A stretch of 64,000 nucleotides of DNA from NCBI RefSeq assembly GCF_015694735.1, contig NZ_JADQDP010000007.1:1-64000 (forward strand), written 5' to 3'. The notes under the pieces were generated by a model. That model saw only the letters and a list, made by a program, of their open reading frames with translations. It was not told the origin of the DNA and did not search any database. Source of the stretch: Hymenobacter properus. GTDB lineage: Bacteria; Bacteroidota; Bacteroidia; Cytophagales; Hymenobacteraceae. Each line of letters starts with the position of its first letter. The stretch's first letter is position 1. The translations under genes and the position numbers were made by a program. Below, piece by piece: positions 33,038-40,781 of the stretch.

Positions 33038-34759
33038 TTACTCGGCAGTCGGAGTAGGGGCCGCGGCGCTGGCGGTGCCGCTGCCTTCCGGCTTCGGTCC
33101 GCGCTTGCGGTTGCGCCCGCCGCGGCTGCGACGGCGCTTCTGCTCGCCACCAGCCTCGGCGGTAGCGCCCTCGGGGCGGGGCTCACGTGGCGGGCGGGCC
33201 TCACCCTCTGCACGGGGCTCGCGCGGCGGACGGCTTTCGCCTTCGGCGCGCGGGGTGCGCTCGGGCCGGGGCCGACGCTCGCGGCGCTCTTCGCCTTCGG
33301 GGCGGGGCTCACGCGGCGGACGCTGATAGGGCACGGCCGGCGCCTGGCCGGCATCGAGGGCGGCCAGGGCATTTTTGGCGGCGGCGAGGCGCTCCAGGTG
33401 CTTGGGGTCTTTGGGGTCGGGGGCGTCGCGGCGGGGCTTGCCGCCGTCGCGGCCGCCGTCACGGCCACTGCGGCCGCCATCCCGACCACCTTCGCGGCGG
33501 GGTCCGCGGTCACCTTCGGCGCGGGGGCCCCGGTCGCGGCCTCCGCCACCGCTGCCGCCGCGGGCCGGGCGGCCACCTACTTTACCGCCCAGGCCGGCAA
33601 AGCGCTTGGGGTCAAACTCGGGTGCCTCGCCCAAGCCCAACTCCTCGGTGATTTTCTGCTTCTCGATGTCGCGCTCGATGAGCTTTTCAATCTTCACCAC
33701 CCGGTCCTGGTCCTGGTCCGAAATGAAGGTGATGGCCGTGCCTTTGGTGGCGGCGCGGGCGGTGCGGCCAATGCGGTGCACGTAGTCCTCGGCGGCGCGC
33801 GGGATGTCGTAATTCACCACGTGGCTCAGCGAGTCGATGTCGATGCCGCGGCTGAGCACGTCGGTGGCCACCAGAATGGGGAACTGCTTGTTTTTGAAGG
33901 CGCGCATGATTTCCTCGCGCTCCTCTTGGGTGCGGTCGGAGCTGATGCCGCGGGCCTCCACGCCCAGCTTGTTTACGGCCCGCACGATGCCGCCCACGGC
34001 CGCTTTCTGGCTGGTGAAGAGCACCATGCTCTGCACGTCCTGGGTTTTGATGATGTGCTCGAGCAGGTAGATTTTCTGGCGGTCGTAGGCCATATAAAAC
34101 TGCTGGTCGATGCCGGCGGCGGGCTTCGATACGGCCAGCCGGATTTCATCGGGCTGGTTGAGAATCTGCTGCGAGAACTCCCGGATTTTATTGGGCATGG
34201 TGGCCGAGAACAGCAGCGTCTGGCGCTCCTTGGGCAGCTGGCGCACGATGTTCAGGATGTCATCCGAGAAGCCCATGTCCATCATTTTGTCGGCCTCATC
34301 CAGCACCAGGTACTTGATTTGGTCGAACTTCACGTAGCCCATTTGCAGGTGGGCAATGAGGCGGCCGGGTGTGGCAATGATGATGTCGGCGCCGGAGGTG
34401 AGGGCGCGCTTCTGCTGCTCCCAGTTCTCCGATTTGCCGCCGCCGTAGATGGCGATGGAGCTGGCCTCCACGTAGTAGCCAAAGCCCATCACTTGCTCGT
34501 CAATCTGGGTGGCCAGCTCGCGGGTGGGCACCAGAATGAGGGTGGTGGTGTGGCCGTGCTTGGCGTGCGAAATCTTGTCGAGCAGCGGCAGCAGGTAGGC
34601 GGCGGTTTTGCCGGTGCCGGTTTGGGCGCAGGCAATCAGGTCTTTGCCTTCGATGATTTTGGGAATGGCCTGCTCCTGTATGGGGGTGGCCTGCTGGTAG
34701 TTCATGGCGTCGATGCCGGCCAGCAGGTCGTCATGGAGGCTAAATTCGTGAAACGTCAA
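33038..34759 (-). CDS. DEAD-box RNA helicase, RhlE-like, with RGG-rich tail
   Basis: The 573-residue protein has a complete DEAD-box core: Q-motif FHEFSLHDDLLAGI with QATPIQEQAIP, AQTGTGKTAA (motif I), PTRELATQ, TPGRL, VLDEADKMMD (motif II), FSATMP (III), ATDVLSRGIDID and HRIGRTARA (VI). From about residue 380 the tail is arginine-, glycine- and proline-rich (GGRPARGGSGGGGRDRGP and on) and should bind RNA without structure. It likely helps ribosome assembly or RNA turnover, often in the cold. The start is TTG 34759: a stop lies just upstream, and the next ATG would cut the Q-motif. The leader carries a hairpin. Confidence 0.93.
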   Translation of the reverse strand: MTFHEFSLHDDLLAGIDAMNYQQATPIQEQAIPKIIEGKDLIACAQTGTGKTAAYLLPLLDKISHAKHGHTTTLILVPTRELATQIDEQVMGFGYYVEASSIAIYGGGKSENWEQQKRALTSGADIIIATPGRLIAHLQMGYVKFDQIKYLVLDEADKMMDMGFSDDILNIVRQLPKERQTLLFSATMPNKIREFSQQILNQPDEIRLAVSKPAAGIDQQFYMAYDRQKIYLLEHIIKTQDVQSMVLFTSQKAAVGGIVRAVNKLGVEARGISSDRTQEEREEIMRAFKNKQFPILVATDVLSRGIDIDSLSHVVNYDIPRAAEDYVHRIGRTARAATKGTAITFISDQDQDRVVKIEKLIERDIEKQKITEELGLGEAPEFDPKRFAGLGGKVGGRPARGGSGGGGRDRGPRAEGDRGPRREGGRDGGRSGRDGGRDGGKPRRDAPDPKDPKHLERLAAAKNALAALDAGQAPAVPYQRPPREPRPEGEERRERRPRPERTPRAEGESRPPREPRAEGEARPPREPRPEGATAEAGGEQKRRRSRGGRNRKRGPKPEGSGTASAAAPTPTAE

Positions 34760-34785
34760 GGTTCAGCTAATGAAAGTTGTAAAAG

Positions 34786-34831
34786 GCTGACCTTGATGCC
34801 GTGGTCAGCAAACCGCTTGATTTGAGGTAAA
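34786..34831 (-). promoter_or_regulatory. Leader hairpin and -7-like box of the DEAD-box helicase
   Basis: GCTGACC (34786-34792) and GGTCAGC (34803-34809) form a seven-base stem in the leader. Upstream on the minus strand TATCTTTA lies near 34827-34834 and matches TAnnTTTG except for the last base. The leader of about 65-70 bases is long for this window, where many leaders are close to zero. Confidence 0.4.
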
Positions 34832-34865
34832 GATACGAGGGTGGAGGCTGTTGCGCTTCAGCGGA

Positions 34866-35041
34866 TGAATGAGTGGAAAAGAACGTCATGCCGGGCGCCG
34901 TTTGTCATCCTGAGCGCCGCGAAGGACCTTTTCATGGCAGAGCAAATTTCTCTCACGTGAGAAGGTCCTTCGCGGTGCTCAGGATGACAGGCGAGGGAAT
35001 TACTATCCCAGCGAGATGCCTCGGCTGCGCTCGGCATGACG
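34866..35041. repeat. Split GTCATGCCG-family palindrome with the shared flank
   Basis: The left arm is reduced to CGTCATGCCGGGCGC (34884-34898). The right arm (35011-35041) is complete and reads GCGAGATGCCTCGG and on to CGGCATGACG. The bases before the left arm (from 34866) match those before the half copy at 24067. Between the two arms lies a whole palindrome of the GTCATCCTGAG family, and the inner end of the left arm is missing. Confidence 0.85.
34904..34988. repeat. GTCATCCTGAG-family palindrome nested in another palindrome
   Basis: Arms of 27 bases (34904-34930 and 34962-34988) pair with one mismatch. The loop is 31 bases. The unit starts GTCATCCTGAG and ends CTCAGGATGAC, as in the three free-standing copies, but sits inside a GTCATGCCG-family copy. 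Confidence 0.9.
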
Positions 35042-35081
35042 TTCTTTACGGCGTCCGACTCGCTTCTAACCTGCCCCACCC

Positions 35082-35828
35082 ATGCCCACCCTCGACCGTT
35101 TCTCCACCCAGGCTGCCGACTACGCCCGTTACCGCATCGACTACCCCGCCGCGCTCTACGACTGGCTGCTGCCGCAGGTGGAAAGCCGCGAGCGGGCCTG
35201 GGATTGCGCCACCGGCAACGGCCAGGTAGCTGTGGTGCTGGCCGACAGCTTCGTGCGCGTGGATGCCACCGACCTCAGCGAAAAGCAGCTGGCCCAGGCC
35301 GCGCCACGCCCCAACATTCACTATCAAACGGCCCAAGCCGAGCATACCTCGTTCCCGGCCCAGCGCTTCGACCTCATCACCGTGGCGCAGGCCGTGCATT
35401 GGTTCGACCACGCCGCGTACCACGCCGAGGTGCGCCGCGTGGCCCGGCCCGGCGCCGTGCTGGCCGAGTGGGGCTACAATTTCTGCCGCACCGACAGCGC
35501 CGCCCTCAACGCGGCCCTCGACCGCTTCCACGACGAAACCTCGGCCCCGTACTGGGACGCCAACCGCCGGCACATCACCGAAGAATACGCCCGCATTCCC
35601 TTTCCCTTTGCCGATGTGCAGCGGGCGCGTTTCGAGGAAAAACGGCAGTGGACGGTGGCCGACATGCTGGGCTACCTGGGCACGTGGTCGGCCGCGGCCA
35701 ACTATGCCAAGCAGCACCACGGCGCCGACCTTGTGGCGCTGGTGGCTGAGGAGCTGACGCAGCTTTGGGGGCCAGGCACGCGAGAGGTGACATTTCCGGT
35801 GTTTATCCGAACCGGGCGGGTAGAATAA
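35082..35828 (+). CDS. Class I SAM-dependent methyltransferase
   Basis: The 248-residue soluble protein has the Methyltransf_11/25 pattern: an N-terminal FSTQAADYARYRIDYP cap, motif I WDCATGNGQVAVVLAD near residues 40-55 (with CATGNG in place of the common GxGTG), acidic VDATDLSEKQL after strand 2, and motif IV DLITVAQAVHWFDH. The VHWFD motif is typical of the family related to yeast trans-aconitate and crotonate-type methyltransferases, but the substrate cannot be told. It is a single gene, preceded by the nested palindrome and followed after about 115 bases by the CoA transferase. Confidence 0.9.
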   Translation: MPTLDRFSTQAADYARYRIDYPAALYDWLLPQVESRERAWDCATGNGQVAVVLADSFVRVDATDLSEKQLAQAAPRPNIHYQTAQAEHTSFPAQRFDLITVAQAVHWFDHAAYHAEVRRVARPGAVLAEWGYNFCRTDSAALNAALDRFHDETSAPYWDANRRHITEEYARIPFPFADVQRARFEEKRQWTVADMLGYLGTWSAAANYAKQHHGADLVALVAEELTQLWGPGTREVTFPVFIRTGRVE

Positions 35829-35920
35829 CAATGTGTCCTAACCACCAAGCCCTACCGGCGCACAATCACCGAGGCCGCGCGCCGTCCTCAACTGTAAGTC
35901 ATCGCAGCTAAAAGCCAGTC

Positions 35921-35954
35921 AATCCGCATAATCCGATAAATCCGTGGTTCAGAC
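35921..35954 (+). repeat. AATCCG short direct repeats ending in GTGGTTCAGA
   Basis: AATCCGCATAATCCGATAA and ATCCGTGGTTCAGA contain three imperfect copies of ATCCG at 9- to 10-base spacing. I recall similar strings between genes of other Bacteroidota (not verified). The GTG at 35944 used as a start codon lies inside it. Confidence 0.5.
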
Positions 35955-37104
35955 ACCCTTTGCCCACCTCCGCGTACTGGAGTTAGCCTCCGTGCTGGCC
36001 GGCCCGCAGGTGGGCCAATTCTTTGCCGAGTTGGGCGCCGAAGTTCTGAAAATTGAAAGCCCCGCCGGCGACGTCACCCGCACCTGGAAAACCAGCGCCG
36101 AAACCTCCGGCGCGCAAGCAACTCATGATGCTTCGGTGTCGGCCTATTTCGCCGCTTCTAACTGGGGCAAGCAGTCGCTGGTGCTCGACCTGACCACCGC
36201 CGCCGGCCAGGCCGAGTTGCTGCAGCTAGCCGCCAAAGCCGACATTGTGCTGGCCAGCTACAAGCCTGGTGACGCTGAAAAGCTCCGCGCCGATTACGCC
36301 ACGCTTTCTGCCGAAAACCCACGCCTCATTTACGGTCACCTCACCGGCTACGGCCCCGAAAACGCCCGCGCCGGCTACGACGCCGTGCTGCAGGCCGAGG
36401 CCGGCTTCATGTACCTCAACGCCGCCGGCCCGGGCCAGCCGCCCCAGAAAATGCCCGTGGCGCTGATTGATTTGCTGGCCGCGCACCAACTAAAAGAGGG
36501 CCTGCTCACGGCTCTGTTCCAACGGGAGCGCACCGGGCGCGGCGCGCTGGTGCAGGTGAGCTTGCTCGACAGCGCCCTGGCCTCGCTAGCCAACCAGGCG
36601 GCCACCTACCTCGTGACGGGCCACGACCCGCAGCCGCTGGGCTCGGGCCACCCTAGCATCGTGCCCTACGGCACCGTGTACCGTGCCGCAAACGGCCGCC
36701 AACTGGTGCTGGCCGTGGGGTCTGATGGACAATTCCGCCACCTATGCGCTGCGCTGGGCCGGCCTGACTGGGCCATCGATGCCCGCTTCCAGACCAACGC
36801 CGCCCGCGTAGCGCACCGGACCGAACTGGAGGCGCTGCTCACCGCGCGCATCGCCGAAGTGAACGGCGACGAGCTGCTGGCCAAATTGGAGCACCGGGCA
36901 GTGCCCGCCGGGGCCGTGCGCACGGTGGGGGAGGCCCTGGCCCAGCACTCGGCACAAGTCATGCTGCTGCCGGGAGCCAGTGGGGTGCGGGCGGGCTTGC
37001 GCACGGTGGCGTTTCGCAGCCCGCAGTGGCCGGCAAAGGCTGAACTGAGCGCGCCGCCGCCCTTGAATTCAGGGCCCCACAGTCCGCAAAAGACGCTGGG
37101 CTGA
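35944..37104 (+). CDS. CaiB/BaiF family CoA transferase
   Basis: The 386-residue family III CoA transferase moves CoA between carboxylic acids through an aspartyl-CoA intermediate. It begins with the classic LRVLELASVLAGPQVGQFFA (residues 9-28) and AEVLKIESP, and has NWGKQSLVLDL, the GYDAVLQAEAG loop, and the likely catalytic Asp in PVALIDLLAAHQ. The C-terminal PSIVPYGTVYRAANG region is also typical. The substrate is unknown; no beta-oxidation or carnitine genes are nearby. The start is GTG 35944, one residue before the usual N-terminus; it lies within a short repeat, and no ATG is available close by. Confidence 0.92.
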   Translation: MVQTPFAHLRVLELASVLAGPQVGQFFAELGAEVLKIESPAGDVTRTWKTSAETSGAQATHDASVSAYFAASNWGKQSLVLDLTTAAGQAELLQLAAKADIVLASYKPGDAEKLRADYATLSAENPRLIYGHLTGYGPENARAGYDAVLQAEAGFMYLNAAGPGQPPQKMPVALIDLLAAHQLKEGLLTALFQRERTGRGALVQVSLLDSALASLANQAATYLVTGHDPQPLGSGHPSIVPYGTVYRAANGRQLVLAVGSDGQFRHLCAALGRPDWAIDARFQTNAARVAHRTELEALLTARIAEVNGDELLAKLEHRAVPAGAVRTVGEALAQHSAQVMLLPGASGVRAGLRTVAFRSPQWPAKAELSAPPPLNSGPHSPQKTLG

Positions 37105-37243
37105 GTTGCGGCTGTAACTGTAGCCCGGCTTCCTTGCGTACCCTTGGCTACGCAGCGGCATTTGAGTGAAGCGGTTGCGGGAGAAAATCAAGTCTTGTTT
37201 TTTGGCGGCGCTGTGGTTTCGAAAGCGCCTTGACTGTATCAGA

Positions 37244-38164
37244 ATGGCTAAATCATCCAGCAAAAAAGGGGCAGAACCCGAGTCGTTCGCACCGTCCGAA
37301 ACCGCGGCTGTGCCTCAGCAGGAGCCTGCGCCCACCGCACCCGTTAAAAAGAAAACCACCAAGCCGCGCAAGGAAGCCGCGCCCAAAACCGCCGCCGTGC
37401 CGCCCACTGCCCCGGACACTGGCCACCGCGGCGCCACCGCCACCAACAACGAGCCCACCGCCGAAGCCGGCTCGCCCGTGGCCGCGCCCGCCGACCGCCT
37501 CGACCAGATTTTTGAGGGCCTCAAGCAAAAGTCGGTGGCCAAGCAGGCCATCTACCGCAACACCCAAGCCGCGTTCGACTGCCTGCGGCTGGTGTCGCAG
37601 GAACTGGTGGTGGAACTCTCGCGCAAACTCACGCCCCTCGATTCAAGCGTCGTCATCGAATACCGCTCCATCAATGACATGGAGTTTCACATCAAATTTT
37701 CGGGCGATTTACTGGTTTTCGTGATGCACTCCAACGTCGTCACCTTCCCCGATGACTACGGTCCCATGCCCAGCAAATACGTGGAGGCCGACTTCAGGCG
37801 CCGCTTCTTCGGACACATCATGGCCTACAACTTCATGGCCGACAGCATCAAATACCAGCGCCTCAACGACCCCGGCTACCTCGTGGGCCGCCTTTTAGTT
37901 AACATCGAAAACCACTACTTCCTTGAAGGCGTGCAGCAGCTGGAGCTGCCCGACAACGACATGTCCGACAACCCCATCACGCCCGAAGCCATGCGCCTAT
38001 TCGTGGAAAGCGCCATGATTGCCGCCGTCAACAACGACCTGATAGCGCCGTTGCTGCCCGAGATTCAGAAAATCAGCGTGAAGCAGAAGGTGGAAAATCA
38101 GCAGGTGAGCCGCGGAAGCAAGGTGGGCTTCAGCTTCTCGCACCAGCAGCCTTACGAGGCGTAG
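37244..38164 (+). CDS. Conserved hypothetical protein with basic Ala/Pro-rich N-terminus
   Basis: From ATG 37244 (MAKSSSKKGAEPESF) the protein has 306 residues. The first 85 are low complexity, with Lys, Pro, Ala and Thr, and are probably disordered. A folded domain follows, beginning DRLDQIFEGLKQKSVAKQ, with helices and then strands such as SVVIEYRSINDMEFHIKFSG and the long ADFRRRFFGHIMAYNFMADS helix. It is soluble, with no export signal. I do not recognise a family. A longer frame from 37166 adds 26 residues that look non-coding. The gene ends four bases before a GTCATTGCGAG element. Confidence 0.75.
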   Translation: MAKSSSKKGAEPESFAPSETAAVPQQEPAPTAPVKKKTTKPRKEAAPKTAAVPPTAPDTGHRGATATNNEPTAEAGSPVAAPADRLDQIFEGLKQKSVAKQAIYRNTQAAFDCLRLVSQELVVELSRKLTPLDSSVVIEYRSINDMEFHIKFSGDLLVFVMHSNVVTFPDDYGPMPSKYVEADFRRRFFGHIMAYNFMADSIKYQRLNDPGYLVGRLLVNIENHYFLEGVQQLELPDNDMSDNPITPEAMRLFVESAMIAAVNNDLIAPLLPEIQKISVKQKVENQQVSRGSKVGFSFSHQQPYEA

Positions 38165-38168
38165 CGTC

Positions 38169-38328
38169 TGTCATTGCGAGGGCGCAGCCCGTGGCAATCC
38201 GTCCTCTCAGAACCCGACACGCTCTTTTACCAGAAGCCCCGGCACTGCGCAGTGCCGGGGCTTTGTCACATTAGAAGGCTGGTTGCTGATAACAGGACGG
38301 ATTGCTTCGGCTGCGCCTCGCAATGACA
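38169..38328. repeat. GTCATTGCGAG composite element, first copy
   Basis: Imperfect terminal inverted repeats (38169-38205 and 38294-38328) carry GTCATTGCGAG and GGCAATCCGTCCT. The interior is not symmetric: it has TTTTACCAGAA on one side and TTTGTCACATTA on the other of a perfect 30-base palindrome (38234-38263, core GCCCCGGCACTGC). A second copy lies inverted at 61503-61683. It sits between two convergent genes, where the core can act as a terminator in both directions. Confidence 0.9.
38234..38263. terminator. Core palindrome of the composite element, terminator-like
   Basis: AAGCCCCGGCACTGC pairs exactly with GCAGTGCCGGGGCTT with no loop bases to spare. It is GC-rich and flanked by AA and TT, as in a rho-independent terminator with a short T-run. 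Confidence 0.6.
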
Positions 38329-38339
38329 GGCGCGAGGCC

Positions 38340-39317
38340 CTACGCCGGGCTGTAGCCCACTTTCTGGCGCACTTTGGCTAGCACGCCGGCGCCGTATTCC
38401 TGGGCGCGCTTGGCCCCGATGGCCAGCGCCGCATCCAACTCCGGCAGGTTGTTCATGTAGAAATCGAACCGCTCGCGCTCCGTCGCAAAGCGGCGCAGAA
38501 TCAACTCATACAGCTCCTTTTTGGCGTGGCCGTAGCCGTAGCCCCCGGCCAGGTAGTTCTGGCGCATGGTTTCAACCTCGGCCGGCGAGGCCAGCAGCGA
38601 GTACAGCTTGAACGTGACGTCCTTGCCCGGGTCTTTGGGTTCTTCCAGGGGGGTGCTGTCCGAAATGATGCTTTTCACGGCTTTCAGCAGCTCTTTTTCA
38701 GGGGCAAAAATGTCGATGATGTTGCCGTAGCTCTTGCTCATCTTCTGGCCGTCGACGCCGGGCACCAGCATCACCTGCTCGTCAACCCGGGGCTTGGGCG
38801 GCACCAGCGTTTCGCCGTAGCGGTTGTTGAAGGCCTGGGCAATGTCGCGAGCAATTTCGAGGTGCTGCACCTGGTCTTTGCCCACGGGCACGAACTCGGC
38901 GTCGTAGAGCAGAATGTCGGCGGCCATGAGCACGGGGTAGGTGAATAGGCCGGCGTTCACGTCCGACAGCCGGTCGCTCTTGTCCTTGAAGCTGTGCGCG
39001 TTGGCCAGCATGGGGTAGGGCGTGAAGCAGCTCAGGTACCAGGTCAGCTCCGTTACCTGCGGCACGTCGGACTGCCGGTAAAACAGGTTTTTCTCGGTGT
39101 CGAAGCCGCAGGCCAACCACGCGGCGGCCACGGCATAGGTGTTGGCGCGCAGCACGGCGGCGTCGCGCACGGTGGTGAGCGAGTGCAGGTCGGCGATGAA
39201 GTACAGCGAGTCGTTGGCCGGGTTTTTCGACAGCTCGATGGCCGGGAGAATGGCGCCAAGCAGGTTGCCCAAGTGGGGGCGGCCGGTGCTTTGGATGCCG
39301 GTGAGAATGCGGGACAT
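38340..39317 (-). CDS. trpS: Tryptophan-tRNA ligase
   Basis: This 325-residue class I synthetase charges tRNA-Trp. It starts MSRILTGIQSTGRPHLGNLLGA with the HIGH-type motif at 15-18. It has NLFYRQSDVPQVTELTWYLS, the tryptophan pocket region with VLMAADILLYDAEFVPVGKDQVQH split by turns, and KMSKSYGN near residue 195. Length is normal. It lies 42 bases after the next minus-strand gene upstream and is probably the last gene of a short run that also holds an unknown secreted protein, a queuosine-precursor transporter and rnz. The composite palindrome lies 11 bases beyond its stop. Confidence 0.97.
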   Translation of the reverse strand: MSRILTGIQSTGRPHLGNLLGAILPAIELSKNPANDSLYFIADLHSLTTVRDAAVLRANTYAVAAAWLACGFDTEKNLFYRQSDVPQVTELTWYLSCFTPYPMLANAHSFKDKSDRLSDVNAGLFTYPVLMAADILLYDAEFVPVGKDQVQHLEIARDIAQAFNNRYGETLVPPKPRVDEQVMLVPGVDGQKMSKSYGNIIDIFAPEKELLKAVKSIISDSTPLEEPKDPGKDVTFKLYSLLASPAEVETMRQNYLAGGYGYGHAKKELYELILRRFATERERFDFYMNNLPELDAALAIGAKRAQEYGAGVLAKVRQKVGYSPA

Positions 39318-39359
39318 GTGTGGTATAAGAGGAGAAATTAGGCCCGAAGAGGGCCGCTG

Positions 39360-39989
39360 CTATTGGCCGGCGTTGTATTCCTGAACCAGCGCACGGAACT
39401 CGGATTCGTTTTTAGGTTGGTTGCTCAGCTTCTTGAGCAGTTCGGGGCGGCCGGCAAAGTAAGCCGTCATCACTTCGCGGTACTTTTTGGCCCCTACCGG
39501 CACCATGGTGGCATTGTCTTCGCCTTGCCGACGCAGCAGGTACACCACGGTGTTTTGCGGCGATGAGCTCCGGCCAGCGCCGCCGGGAGCCGCATAGCCC
39601 ATGCCGGCGTAGAAAACCTGATACTGCAGAAGCTCCAGCTTGCCGGTTTCCACCACTTTGGCAAACTCGTCTTTCTTGGTCATGCTCATCGACATGGGCA
39701 TGCCCGAATCGAGCTTGATGCTGTGCAAGAGTACATAATGGTCGGGGCCGAGGTCAAACGAGCGAACCTGCTCGGGCGAATACGCCTGGCCCTTCTTGCC
39801 GGCTTTGCTGGCGGGGTCGGCCGCCGCGTCCTTCACAAGCAGTTTTGGGTGGTTGCCGGGCTGGTATTCGAGCTGGCCAGCGCCTTTGGTGCCGTCGGCC
39901 AGTTCATACGAGCCGGCTACAAAGTTGCTTTGGGCAGCGCCAAGCACAGGACACAGGGCCGCAGCCAACGAAAGCAGAAGTACACGCAC
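39360..39989 (-). CDS. Secreted protein of unknown function
   Basis: The GTG at 39989 gives a 209-residue protein with a clean signal peptide (VRVLLLSLAAALCPVLGAAQ). The mature part has SYELADGTKGAGQLEYQPGN, a GxYxxxDGxxxxG theme seen in many Bacteroidota secreted proteins, then RSFDLGPDHYVLLHSIKL and a C-terminal helical part ending EFRALVQEYNAGQ. No family is recognised. An upstream ATG at 40040 would overlap the transporter gene and add a long odd N-terminus, so GTG is preferred. It lies between the transporter gene and trpS on the same strand. Confidence 0.72.
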   Translation of the reverse strand: MRVLLLSLAAALCPVLGAAQSNFVAGSYELADGTKGAGQLEYQPGNHPKLLVKDAAADPASKAGKKGQAYSPEQVRSFDLGPDHYVLLHSIKLDSGMPMSMSMTKKDEFAKVVETGKLELLQYQVFYAGMGYAAPGGAGRSSSPQNTVVYLLRRQGEDNATMVPVGAKKYREVMTAYFAGRPELLKKLSNQPKNESEFRALVQEYNAGQ

Positions 39990-40026
39990 GAAAAAAGGGC
40001 TTAAGTGAATAAGCGGGTAAGTTAGC

Positions 40027-40773
40027 TCAAACCGAAACATTAGCCGTTGCTTCCTCTTGCAGCTCACTAGTTTCTTCGGGGCCTAGGTACCGGTCAATCA
40101 GAAAATGCGCCAGGTAGAGCACCGGCGTGAGCAGAATGGCCGCCGCGAACTTATACCAGTAGTTGGTATTGGCCACGCTCAGCACCTGCTGCAGGCTCCA
40201 GTTGCCGAACACGTAAAACGCCACATACAGCACCACAAACGAATCGACAAGCTGCGACACCAGCGTGGAGCCCGTGGCCCGCAGCCACACGTAGCGTCCG
40301 CCCGTAGCCTTGCGCAAGGCCGCAAAGATGGTGGCATCGAGCACCTGCCCCACCGCAAAGGCCACGATGGACCCGGTGATGATGCCCAGGCCCTGCCGGA
40401 AAATGCTCTGGTAGGCAAAATCGATGTTGAACGGCCTGCCCAGGTTGTCGGTCTTGTTCACATCGAGCCAGAAGGCCGCCGGCGGCAGCTTGGTGGTGAG
40501 GTAAATAACCCCAAAGGCGAACAGAATCAGGGCCATGGTCAGGTAGCTCACGCGTAGCACCCCGGCCTTGCCAAAATATTCGTTGATGATATCGGTGGTC
40601 ACAAATACCACCGGCCAGATGAGCACGCCCGCCGTCAGGTTGTCGTCGCGGCCCAGCAGCGGCAGCAGCGAGAATATCTTAACCCCAATGATTTCGGCTA
40701 GCAGCGCATTCACAATGAAAATGCCGCTGAGCACCAGGTAAAGCTGCTGTTTTTTGTGGGTGAAGGTGTTCAT
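40027..40773 (-). CDS. Queuosine precursor transporter (YhhQ/VUT family)
   Basis: The 248-residue protein has about six membrane segments and the family marks VTTDIINEYFGKAGVLRV, GSIVAFAVGQVLDATIF and the SQLVDSFVVLYVAFYVF segment. YhhQ-type proteins take up preQ0 or preQ1, precursors of the modified tRNA base queuosine, across the inner membrane. The start ATG 40773 lies 8 bases after the stop of rnz, so the two tRNA-related functions (3' processing and modification) are likely on one message, with trpS further along the same strand. Confidence 0.92.
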   Translation of the reverse strand: MNTFTHKKQQLYLVLSGIFIVNALLAEIIGVKIFSLLPLLGRDDNLTAGVLIWPVVFVTTDIINEYFGKAGVLRVSYLTMALILFAFGVIYLTTKLPPAAFWLDVNKTDNLGRPFNIDFAYQSIFRQGLGIITGSIVAFAVGQVLDATIFAALRKATGGRYVWLRATGSTLVSQLVDSFVVLYVAFYVFGNWSLQQVLSVANTNYWYKFAAAILLTPVLYLAHFLIDRYLGPEETSELQEEATANVSV

Positions 40774-40781
40774 GCGAAAAA

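Noticed and set aside
33029..34825. A 598-codon open frame on the + strand opposite the DEAD-box helicase
   Set aside because: The minus strand encodes an unmistakable helicase. The + frame is low-complexity Gly/Ala/Val/His, as expected when GC-rich coding DNA is read backwards.
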